Below the pieces are notes generated by a model. The model ran no database searches. It saw only the letters and a program-made list of their open reading frames with translations, and had not been told where the DNA came from. Made by a program: the position numbers and the translations under genes. Positions 1 to 4,688 of a DNA stretch of 5,224 nucleotides are shown in pieces. Source of the stretch: Acidobacteriaceae bacterium. Its GTDB lineage: Bacteria; Acidobacteriota; Terriglobia; Terriglobales; Acidobacteriaceae. Numbering within the stretch: the first letter of the stretch is position 1; each line of letters starts with the position of its first letter. The DNA lies in contig PMOF01000299.1 of assembly GCA_003162495.1 (NCBI GenBank), positions 34,577 to 39,800 of the forward strand, written 5' to 3'.

Positions 1-88
1 CGCTACCTGCGGCTCCCGCGCCGAGGCAGAGCACAAACGCTGTGACCGCGACGCGGTTCAACGGAACAGTTTCCACTCTTGCTCTCAT
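1..88 (-). CDS. N-terminal fragment of an unidentified exported or membrane protein (runs off left edge)
   Basis: Only the first 29 codons are present. The start ATG (88-86) is preceded by a strong Shine-Dalgarno sequence, GGAGGTGAAAG, reading 99 down to 89. The peptide begins MRARVETVPLNR and continues into a hydrophobic, Ala/Val/Leu-rich stretch (about residues 13-26). A short basic N-region followed by a hydrophobic core is what a signal peptide or first membrane segment looks like. The gene begins 3 bases after the stop of the GntR regulator, and its ribosome binding site overlaps the end of that gene, so the two are probably cotranscribed and translationally coupled. YtrA-type regulators often precede ABC transporter genes, but this N-terminus does not look like an ABC ATPase. 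The family cannot be named from 29 residues. Confidence is good for a real start and low for any function. Confidence 0.72.
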   Translation of the reverse strand, partial: MRARVETVPLNRVAVTAFVLCLGAGAAGS

Positions 89-91
89 CTT

Positions 92-505
92 TCACCTCCT
101 GCGGGCCGGCTCAACCGCCAATCCGCGCAACTCCTCGATCAGTTCGTCAACTGTGAATCCCGCCGCTCCGGCACGAGAGGCGCAATCGGCCACAATCTGC
201 GCCAATTGCCGCCCGCGCTCGGCGTCGGCCTGCTTCATTTTCTGCATGCTGATGAACGTTCCCGTTCCCTGGTGAGTCTCGAGCAAACCGCCAAGCTCCA
301 ATTCCCGGTAGGCGCGAATGACGGTATTCGGATTGATGGCCAGGTCGACGGCAAGCTGGCGGACGGTGGGCAGTTGATCGCCCGCGGCCAACATGCCCGA
401 CGCAATGCCGCCTCGCACCTGGTCGATGACCTGCCGATAAACAGGCACTCCGCTATGGAGATCCAATTGAAGGCGAAAACGAGTTGAAGGTAGCTGCTGG
501 CTCAT
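92..505 (-). CDS. YtrA-subfamily GntR transcriptional regulator
   Basis: This 137-residue protein is a small one-component DNA-binding repressor. Residues 14-86 form the GntR winged helix-turn-helix: PVYRQVIDQVRGGIASG (21-37), LPTVRQLAVDLAINPNTV (45-62) containing the helix-turn-helix, and the wing GLLETHQGTGTF (73-84). The LPTVRQLA...INPNTV.RAY.ELE pattern is typical of the YtrA branch. So is the very short C-terminal part (87-137, mostly helical and charged), which replaces the large ligand-binding domain of FadR or HutC types. Members usually act as dimers and repress their own operon, commonly one for transport or cell-envelope stress. Here the regulator is first in its operon, followed immediately by an exported or membrane protein, and a perfect palindrome lies just upstream (515-538). 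No Shine-Dalgarno sequence is visible before the start codon, so the mRNA leader may be very short. The effector is unknown. Confidence 0.93.
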   Translation of the reverse strand: MSQQLPSTRFRLQLDLHSGVPVYRQVIDQVRGGIASGMLAAGDQLPTVRQLAVDLAINPNTVIRAYRELELGGLLETHQGTGTFISMQKMKQADAERGRQLAQIVADCASRAGAAGFTVDELIEELRGLAVEPARRR

Positions 506-514
506 CGCAAAATC

Positions 515-538
515 AATGTACTATAAGACTAGTACATT
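515..538 (-). promoter_or_regulatory. Probable GntR/YtrA operator: perfect inverted repeat
   Basis: AATGTACTA (515-523) and TAGTACATT (530-538) are perfect 9-base inverted arms separated by 6 bases. The site ends 10 bases before the regulator's start codon and overlaps its likely promoter. GntR proteins bind palindromes as dimers, and YtrA members are known for spaced palindromes close to their own genes. A perfect AT-rich palindrome in a GC-rich region, directly upstream of a regulator, strongly suggests autoregulation. The arms are seen directly; the binding is inferred. Confidence 0.8.
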
Positions 539-545
539 ATGTCAA
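515..545 (-). promoter_or_regulatory. Likely promoter of the gntR operon, overlapped by the operator
   Basis: On the minus strand a perfect -35 hexamer TTGACA occupies 545-540. The -10 is less clear: AGTACA (522-517) has a 17-base spacer and TACATT (520-515) a 19-base spacer; each is a partial match to TATAAT. TATAGT (525-520) matches better but would leave only 14 bases. Any of these places the transcript start within about 10 bases of the ATG at 505, giving a nearly leaderless mRNA, which agrees with the absence of a Shine-Dalgarno sequence. The operator covers the spacer and the -10, a classic repressor layout. Confidence 0.5.
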
Positions 546-583
546 GAGAAAAATTCATGATTTACGAGCGCAAGCAATAACCG

Positions 584-637
584 ACGGCTGAAGGCTCGTG
601 GAGTTTGCCCGCTTTGCGGCACGACTGAAGCCGTGCC
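584..637. repeat. REP-like imperfect palindrome with a related upstream copy
   Basis: GGCACGACT (618-626), a GA loop, then AGCCGTGCC (629-637) form 9-base arms with a single A/C mismatch. The core ACGACTGAAG (621-630) is matched by ACGGCTGAAG (584-593) 37 bases upstream with one difference. The upstream copy is part of a weaker hairpin, ACGAGC (564-569) with GCTCGT (594-599). Short GC-rich palindromes with a near-identical tandem neighbour between genes resemble REP or BIME-type intergenic repeats. Whether the element recurs elsewhere in the genome cannot be seen here. Confidence 0.4.
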
Positions 638-666
638 CTTTCAAATCAGATGCTATGCCACCAAGC

Positions 667-697
667 AAAAGGCCATCCCCCCGCGGGATGGCCTTTT
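667..697 (-). terminator. Intrinsic terminator of ctpA
   Basis: Perfect 13-base arms lie at 667-679 and 685-697 (core GGCCATCCC / GGGATGGCC flanked by A4/T4) around a 5-base loop. Read on the minus strand, the GC-rich stem ends in a T-run at 670-667, about 34 bases beyond the ctpA stop codon. Because the arms include A/T tracts on both sides (T5 at 694-698 on the plus strand), it could act in both directions, although no plus-strand gene ends here. It separates ctpA from the gntR operon downstream. Confidence 0.9.
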
Positions 698-730
698 TGC
701 GCTTGAATCGTCGCGAGAAGCTTCGCCGGC

Positions 731-2362
731 TTACTGTTGTACCGGCACGCCCTCAGGCGCGGCATTCCGCGCCTGCGCCTTCTGCGCCAGCACCTGGTGC
801 GCATGGTCTTCGAGCGCCTGGGCCTCGGGTAGGAAAGTGAGCGCCTTCTGGATCTCGGGATCCCAGTTGGCCAGCGTGCGCAATCCCTGCAACTGTCCAA
901 ACTCGATGGTCACGATCTTATCTTTGATGTTGGCTTTCAGCCAGTCGCTGACTCCGTTCAAATCGCTCTCGGTCCAGGGAATGTTCTGGGTGGTCAGGAA
1001 CTGCTTGAAGTCGCCAAGAACCTCGTCGTTGACTTCAAAGTTTTTGTCCGCCGTGTGGCTGGCCACATAGACCGGCGCAAAGTGGAAGAAAACATCCTTG
1101 TAGATCAGCTCGTCCTGAAAGTGGTTGCTTTTTGCGGGCTCAATCTTCTCATCGGGAGTAATGCCCCCGCCCCCGTAGACCGTGCGGCCCGCATCGGTCA
1201 GTTTGACTTCCTGGTTGCTGGAGTTGGAGGGCAGCGCCCCGGCGTGATTGTAGTAGTAGTCGTAGAGTGAAACCCCGGTGTAGTTGCGCTGGATGAGCCG
1301 TCCCGACGGAGTGTAGTAGTGATAGGTGGTCAGCGCCAGTCCGGTATTCTCACTCAGGTTGTAGACCGTCTGCACCAGCCCCTTGCCAAAGGTGGTTTCG
1401 CCCACAATCAGCGCGCGATCGTGGTCCTGCAATGCGCCGCTGACAATCTCCGCCGCTGAGGCAGTATTGCGGTTCACCAGCACTACGATGGGGAAGGTTT
1501 TTCCGTCATTGCCGTGGGTGGCCGTATAGACCTGGTCGGGATAGGCGCGCCCGCGCTGCGACACGATCGTCTGCCCCTTGGTGAGCAGGTGATCGCAGAC
1601 CTCAACCGCCTGGCTCAGCAGGCCGCCGGGATTGCCGCGCAGATCCAGAATCAGCCCTTTCAGGTTGCTAAAGCCGTCGACGGCCTGGATGACTTCCTCC
1701 GCCGTGGTCTCCTGGAACTGTTTCAGATGGATGTAGCCGATACCCGGCCGAATCTCGTATTTAAGGTCTACCGAGGGATTGGGAATCTCGTCGCGTACCA
1801 AGTCGAAGGTCATCGCCTTCGGCTGACCCTCGCGAATCATGCTGACCTGAACGTGAGTGCCCTTGGGGCCCTTGAGCGCCTTGGCTACCTGGTCAGACGT
1901 CCAGCCGTCGGTGCTCTTGCCGTCTACGGCGGCTATTACGTCACCCGGATGGATGCCGGCCCGGAAAGAGGGTGTGTTCTCGTAGGGTTCGATCACGTAC
2001 ACCTTGTTGAGTTGCTGCTGGATCACCATACCCACACCGTAGTAGCGGCCGTGCTGATCCTCGCGCATCTTGGCGTAGGCCTTGGGATCGTAAAAGTTTG
2101 AGTGCGGATCCAGCACCCGCAACATGCCGGGGATGGCCCCGTCGTAGATCGCCCCGTCAGCTTTGTCGCCCTCGATGGGCTCGGCATAGTTCTGCTCTAC
2201 CAGAGCGTAGACATTGGTGAACGACTTGAGGCTGTCGCGGAGCTGGCTTTCGTCAGCCGAAGACTGGGCTCCAACCTTGCGCTGCAGAAGAGCGCCGGCA
2301 AGGGCGCAGACGGCAAAGAACAAAACAAAGGTGAAAAGTGCGCGGCGGGCGCGGGAATTCAT
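731..2362 (-). CDS. ctpA: C-terminal processing protease, S41 family (CtpA/Prc-like)
   Basis: This 543-residue protein is anchored to or exported across the inner membrane and cleaves proteins near their C-termini in the periplasm. A hydrophobic segment (about residues 9-26) follows a basic N-terminus (MNSRARR). A PDZ domain spans about 107-180 and contains SFRAGIHPGDVI (132-143). The S41 protease core (about 205-360) contains GLILDLRGNPGG (236-247), NTASAAEIVSGALQ (299-312), GETTFGKGLVQ (321-331) and YYTPSGRLIQ (349-358). The catalytic set is Ser302, Lys327 and Gln331; the 25- and 4-residue spacings equal those of E. coli Prc (Ser430, Lys455, Gln459), so it should be active. A C-terminal extension of about 180 residues of mixed character follows. 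I chose the ATG at 2362-2360 because the membrane segment begins right after it and GGAGG (2378-2374) precedes it. The frame stays open to 2893, but those 177 extra codons look like leader RNA, overlap surA, and show no family sequence. The gene stands alone, divergent from surA. Confidence 0.96.
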   Translation of the reverse strand: MNSRARRALFTFVLFFAVCALAGALLQRKVGAQSSADESQLRDSLKSFTNVYALVEQNYAEPIEGDKADGAIYDGAIPGMLRVLDPHSNFYDPKAYAKMREDQHGRYYGVGMVIQQQLNKVYVIEPYENTPSFRAGIHPGDVIAAVDGKSTDGWTSDQVAKALKGPKGTHVQVSMIREGQPKAMTFDLVRDEIPNPSVDLKYEIRPGIGYIHLKQFQETTAEEVIQAVDGFSNLKGLILDLRGNPGGLLSQAVEVCDHLLTKGQTIVSQRGRAYPDQVYTATHGNDGKTFPIVVLVNRNTASAAEIVSGALQDHDRALIVGETTFGKGLVQTVYNLSENTGLALTTYHYYTPSGRLIQRNYTGVSLYDYYYNHAGALPSNSSNQEVKLTDAGRTVYGGGGITPDEKIEPAKSNHFQDELIYKDVFFHFAPVYVASHTADKNFEVNDEVLGDFKQFLTTQNIPWTESDLNGVSDWLKANIKDKIVTIEFGQLQGLRTLANWDPEIQKALTFLPEAQALEDHAHQVLAQKAQARNAAPEGVPVQQ

Positions 2363-2371
2363 AGGCAGAAC

Positions 2372-2390
2372 AACCTCCGGACGGCAGGTT
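2372..2390 (-). promoter_or_regulatory. ctpA ribosome binding site within a small hairpin
   Basis: Reading the minus strand, GGAGG (2378-2374) is the only good Shine-Dalgarno sequence, 11 bases before the ATG. AACCT (2390-2386) can pair with AGGTT (2376-2372), and the CC and GG just inside add pairs, so the ribosome binding site is partly enclosed in a stem. The pairing is seen in the sequence. Whether it limits translation is an inference, and short GC-rich stems are common by chance in such DNA. Confidence 0.4.
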
Positions 2391-2406
2391 CCACAGGTGG
2401 CCGACT

Positions 2407-2528
2407 GCGGTTTCCCCAGGGTCCGAGTCCCCATCCACTGCATACGGCTGGGTTGGGACTCGAAAAAATCAACCTTGCCCGAGGAACGGTGTCCGACTCC
2501 GGCAAGGCGAAAGGGATTGGGAAACCGC
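2407..2528 (-). ncRNA. Structured 5' leader of ctpA (candidate cis-regulatory RNA)
   Basis: The leader contains three nested inverted repeats. The outer arms GCGGTTTCCC and GGGAAACCGC (minus strand 2528-2519 and 2416-2407) are perfect over 10 bases and 102 bases apart. Inside them lie a hairpin with arms 2507-2501 and 2479-2473, followed by six T, and a second hairpin with perfect 8-base arms CGAGTCCC / GGGACTCG (2462-2455 and 2431-2424). Together they could form a closing stem around two hairpins, like a three-way junction. I do not recognise it as a known riboswitch, and no conserved sequence motif of 6S or SRP RNA is visible. It lies between a good promoter and the ctpA start, so a leader role is favoured over a separate small RNA. 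No folding energy was computed. Confidence 0.4.
2463..2507 (-). terminator. Terminator-like hairpin inside the ctpA leader (possible attenuator)
   Basis: On the minus strand CCTTGCC (2507-2501) pairs with GGCAAGG (2479-2473). Inside, GGA/TCC and CGG/CCG can extend the stem with small bulges around an ACA loop. TTGA and then six T (2468-2463) follow the stem. The element lies about 50-90 bases after the predicted transcript start and about 100 bases before the ctpA ATG. It could therefore stop transcription before ctpA under some condition, or end a small RNA of about 90 nt. The 4-base gap before the T-run makes it less than ideal. Confidence 0.42.
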
Positions 2529-2561
2529 TCTAAAGCACCTGACAGAGCAGTCTTTGCAACT

Positions 2562-2570
2562 AGTATAGCA
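2562..2570 (-). promoter_or_regulatory. Extended -10 promoter of ctpA
   Basis: Minus strand TGC-TATACT: the -10 hexamer TATACT (2567-2562) matches TATAAT at five of six positions, and TG (2570-2569) sits at the extended -10 position. No good -35 is found at the normal distance (the bases there are C/G-rich), which fits an extended -10 promoter. Transcription would start near 2555 and give a leader of about 190 nt before the ATG at 2362. Confidence 0.55.
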
Positions 2571-2815
2571 CTTCGGTCTTTGACGCCGGGCCGGTCAATC
2601 CGGTAGCCCGCCCGCAGCCAACGCCGCTGTTGGAGCGTGTCCCGCGTTGGTCCGGATTCTGCCGATTCCGGGAATCCCTGGGGAATTTGCGCCCAATCGC
2701 GAAACGGGGGGTTCCAGGAAATCGCGCTCCAGCTTTCCTCTTCGGCTCCCCGGCCATTTACAATTGCGTCTATACCCCAGGCGGTTTTGGTTTGCCTCCG
2801 GTCGTGTCCACTCCT
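2571..2815. other. Divergent ctpA/surA intergenic region, mostly without recognised features
   Basis: No gene is supported here, although the surA frame stays open upstream to 2630 and the ctpA frame to 2893. Neither extension has family sequence or a Shine-Dalgarno sequence. An odd palindrome, GATTCC-G-GGAATC (2664-2676), lies roughly midway between the two predicted promoters and could be a regulator site; nothing identifies the protein. GGATTC (2653-2658) and GGAATTT (2682-2688) nearby echo the same half-site loosely. Confidence 0.4.
2759..2764 (+). promoter_or_regulatory. Possible surA -10 element
   Basis: TACAAT (2759-2764) matches TATAAT at five of six positions and would start transcription near 2771, about 45 bases before the surA ATG. 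The -35 is poor: TTCCTC (2735-2740) with an 18-base spacer is the closest. TATACC (2771-2776) is an alternative -10 with no -35. This is tentative. Confidence 0.28.
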
Positions 2816-4591
2816 ATGACCCTGAATCTTTTTCGCACCTCCGCGGCATTCGTGTTCTGCACGTTGCTGCTCGCAGGCTCGATTCCGGCGCAAACCCGTC
2901 CCGCGGCCCCGGAAAGCCCTTATGGCGGCAACACGGTCGAGGAAATCATCGCCCGGGTCAACGACCAGATCATTACCCGCTCAGACTACGACCACTCGAT
3001 GAAGGATCTGGATGATGAGATGCGCCAGCACGGCGCTACCATGCAGCAGATTGCCGATGCTCACAAAGACCTGCTGCGCAATTTAATCGACCAGCAACTC
3101 TGGCTCTCCAAAGGCAAAGAGCTGGACATCAACGGCGAAACCGAGTTGGTCCAGAAGCTGAACGAGATCCGCAAACAATACAATCTTGCCACCCTTGAAG
3201 ACCTGGAAAAGGCCGCCAAGGAACAGGGAGTCTCCTTCGAGGATTTCAAGGCCAACATCCGCAACGGCATCATCACCCAGTTAGTGATGCGCGACCAGGT
3301 GGGCCGCAAGATTCAATTCACGCCCGGCGAAGTGGAACGCTACTTTGAGGAGCACAAGCAGGAATACGCCCATCCGGAGAGCGTGCGCCTGAGCGAGATT
3401 CTCATCGCCGCGCCAGCGCCCGCCGCCGGCGCTCAGCCGAGCGATCCGGCGGTCCTGGCGGCAGCCCAGGCCAAGGCCGATGACATTGAGGCCAAGCTCC
3501 ACGCCGGCGGCGACTTTACTCAGCTGGCCAAGACTTTCAGCGAAGGCACCACCGCTGCCGATGGCGGCAACCTGGGCCAGTACCAGCGTGGTCAGCTCAA
3601 CAAAGTCTTCGAGGATCAAACCTTCGCGCTGAAGGCAGGCCAATATACCGATCCCATTCGTACCCGCCAGGGCTTCGTCATCCTCAAAGTGGATCAACAC
3701 GTCCCGGGCGGGGTTCCGGAGTTCAAGGACGTTGAACAGGACGTGGAGCAGAACTACTACATGGCGCGAATGGAGCCGGCCATGCGCGACTACCTGACCA
3801 CCATGCGGGAGGAGGCGTATATCGACATCCGGCCCGGCTATAGCGACACCGGCGCCAGTCCCAAGCAGACCAAGCCTGTTTACAGCGCCTATACGCCGCC
3901 TGTAGGCAAGAAGAAGAAGAAGGTCGAGCGGACCCGCTTCCGCGAGTCGACCCGCACCTTCCGCCAAAAATCGCCGCAGGCGGCGGCCACTGCAGACACG
4001 GCCTCGCCAGCAACCAAGAAAAACGCGAGCCTTGACACCACCAGCAAGAAATCCGCCAAGGCGGCGGCCAAGGCGCAGAAGTCCGGCAAGAAAGAAAAGA
4101 TTCGCTTTGGCAAGGCGCCCACCAAGACGCTGCCCAGCGCGCCGGAAACCAAGGCCGAGGACGCGGGCGCAGCGCAGCAGTCCGCGGACGCGACGGGCGC
4201 AACGCAACAGACCGCGAGTGCTGCCGACGAGCCGGTGAATCCGCTGGTGGCCGAAGCCAAACCGACGCAAAAGACCCGCTTCAGCTCACGCGCCAAAGTG
4301 CCTAAGCAGCCCAAGGTCAAGGGACCGCAACCGGACAAGATGGCCCCCGCGCCGGCCGATGCCGCCGAGGTTGCCGACCGCCAGACCCAGGCCAGCCCGC
4401 TCGGCCTGGCCGGCGACACCAGCAAGAAGAAGAAATCGAGCACCACCACTGGCGAAAAAACCCGCCTGGCCGACAAGAATAAAACGCCGCAGGTCAAGCC
4501 GCAAGGCCCGGAGATGACACAGACGCCGGTCGTACCCGGTGCGCCCGCCCCAGCTCCACAGCCGGCTCCCGCGGCGCAACCGCAGCAGTAA
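2816..4591 (+). CDS. surA: SurA-like periplasmic chaperone with one degenerate parvulin domain and a long basic tail
   Basis: This 591-residue exported protein is related to SurA, which binds unfolded outer-membrane proteins in the periplasm. A signal peptide spans about 1-26 (hydrophobic AAFVFCTLLLAG, then SIPAQ). The SurA N-terminal domain, about 38-180, begins VEEIIARVNDQIITRSDYD and includes LLRNLIDQQLW (86-96). One parvulin (PPIC) domain follows, about 185-293, with FSEGTTAADGGNLG (241-254) and a final GFVILKV (286-292). The usual first His is Glu194 and the usual last His is Val288, so isomerase activity is doubtful. E. coli SurA has two parvulin domains and 428 residues; this protein has one plus a tail of about 230 residues (360-591) rich in Lys, Ala, Pro, Thr and Gln and probably disordered. 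The ATG at 2816 was chosen because the signal peptide starts there; GTG at 2804 is in frame but gains nothing. No Shine-Dalgarno sequence is evident. The gene is divergent from ctpA and has its own terminator. A PrsA-like foldase is the alternative name. Confidence 0.9.
   Translation: MTLNLFRTSAAFVFCTLLLAGSIPAQTRPAAPESPYGGNTVEEIIARVNDQIITRSDYDHSMKDLDDEMRQHGATMQQIADAHKDLLRNLIDQQLWLSKGKELDINGETELVQKLNEIRKQYNLATLEDLEKAAKEQGVSFEDFKANIRNGIITQLVMRDQVGRKIQFTPGEVERYFEEHKQEYAHPESVRLSEILIAAPAPAAGAQPSDPAVLAAAQAKADDIEAKLHAGGDFTQLAKTFSEGTTAADGGNLGQYQRGQLNKVFEDQTFALKAGQYTDPIRTRQGFVILKVDQHVPGGVPEFKDVEQDVEQNYYMARMEPAMRDYLTTMREEAYIDIRPGYSDTGASPKQTKPVYSAYTPPVGKKKKKVERTRFRESTRTFRQKSPQAAATADTASPATKKNASLDTTSKKSAKAAAKAQKSGKKEKIRFGKAPTKTLPSAPETKAEDAGAAQQSADATGATQQTASAADEPVNPLVAEAKPTQKTRFSSRAKVPKQPKVKGPQPDKMAPAPADAAEVADRQTQASPLGLAGDTSKKKKSSTTTGEKTRLADKNKTPQVKPQGPEMTQTPVVPGAPAPAPQPAPAAQPQQ
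3908..4579 (+). repeat. Four spaced K-T-R-F-like repeats in the SurA-like tail
   Basis: Within the low-complexity tail a short basic-aromatic motif recurs four times: RTRFRE (residues 372-377), KIRFGK (428-433), KTRFSS (486-491) and KTRLAD (548-553). The central Arg residues (374, 430, 488, 550) are 56, 58 and 62 residues apart. The first and last copies are each preceded by a lysine run (five AAG codons at 3908-3922; KKKK at 4424-4435), the second by KK. The spacers are Ala/Thr/Ser/Gln- or Pro-rich. This looks like a degenerate repeat array of binding motifs on a flexible linker, though composition bias could contribute. Its function is unknown. Confidence 0.55.
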
Positions 4592-4615
4592 GGCAAGCTC
4601 TTCGTCGATCTGGCC

Positions 4616-4651
4616 GGGCCTGGGAACTCACCCCAGGCCCTTTGCTTTTTT
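4616..4651 (+). terminator. Intrinsic terminator of surA
   Basis: Perfect 9-base GC-rich arms GGGCCTGGG (4616-4624) and CCCAGGCCC (4632-4640) enclose a 7-base loop and are followed by TTTGCTTTTTT (4641-4651). It begins 24 bases after the surA stop codon. It should end the surA transcript and make the next gene largely independent, unless there is read-through. Confidence 0.9.
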
Positions 4652-4678
4652 GGCAAGATCAAGCCCATGGGTTAATCT
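4650..4678 (+). promoter_or_regulatory. Weak candidate promoter for the yhaM-like gene
   Basis: TTGGCA (4650-4655) matches the -35 consensus at five of six positions. With a 17-base spacer the -10 would be TAATCT (4673-4678), a weak three-of-six match; GTTAAT (4671-4676) fits better but with only 15 bases. Transcription would start within about 5-10 bases of the ATG at 4689. The -35 overlaps the T-run of the surA terminator. Confidence 0.25.
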
Positions 4679-4688
4679 TCTCGGCAGA

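Noticed and set aside
42..487. Plus-strand open frames opposite the GntR gene
   Set aside because: They are antisense to a clearly conserved winged helix-turn-helix gene; composition and start context do not support coding.
598..1070. Plus-strand open frames crossing the ctpA terminator and its 3' end
   Set aside because: They run through the terminator hairpin and then antisense to ctpA, and have no recognisable protein sequence.
1250..1262. GTAGTAGTAGT simple repeat
   Set aside because: It encodes the tyrosine run of YDYYYN in CtpA on the minus strand and is explained by coding sequence.
2407..2528. Possible 6S RNA, SRP RNA or a known riboswitch in the ctpA leader
   Set aside because: The conserved SRP apical loop, a long 6S-like rod with a central bubble, and known riboswitch core motifs are not visible, so it is reported only as an unclassified structured leader.
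1514..2533. Plus-strand open frames opposite ctpA (195 and 143 codons)
   Set aside because: They are reverse-strand shadows of the conserved S41 and PDZ coding sequence and the leader, with no family features.
2630..2815. 62-codon upstream extension of the surA reading frame
   Set aside because: It would bury the signal peptide inside the protein and has no Shine-Dalgarno sequence; the hydrophobic export signal begins right after the ATG at 2816.
2363..2893. 177-codon N-terminal extension of the ctpA reading frame
   Set aside because: It is open by chance. It overlaps the surA start, crosses the predicted ctpA promoter and structured leader, and is rich in Arg/Gly with no protease-family sequence. 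A proper signal anchor and Shine-Dalgarno sequence mark the start at 2362.
3281..4270. Long minus-strand open frame (329 codons) opposite surA
   Set aside because: It is antisense to a well-supported gene, with Arg/Leu/Gly-rich composition typical of the reverse frame of GC-rich coding DNA. It has no domain sequence and no convincing start signals.
3889..4668. Minus-strand open frame (259 codons) across the surA tail and terminator
   Set aside because: Its Ala/Gly/Cys/Val- and Phe-rich sequence mirrors the Lys/Ala/Pro codons of the tail on the other strand, and it spans the surA terminator hairpin.
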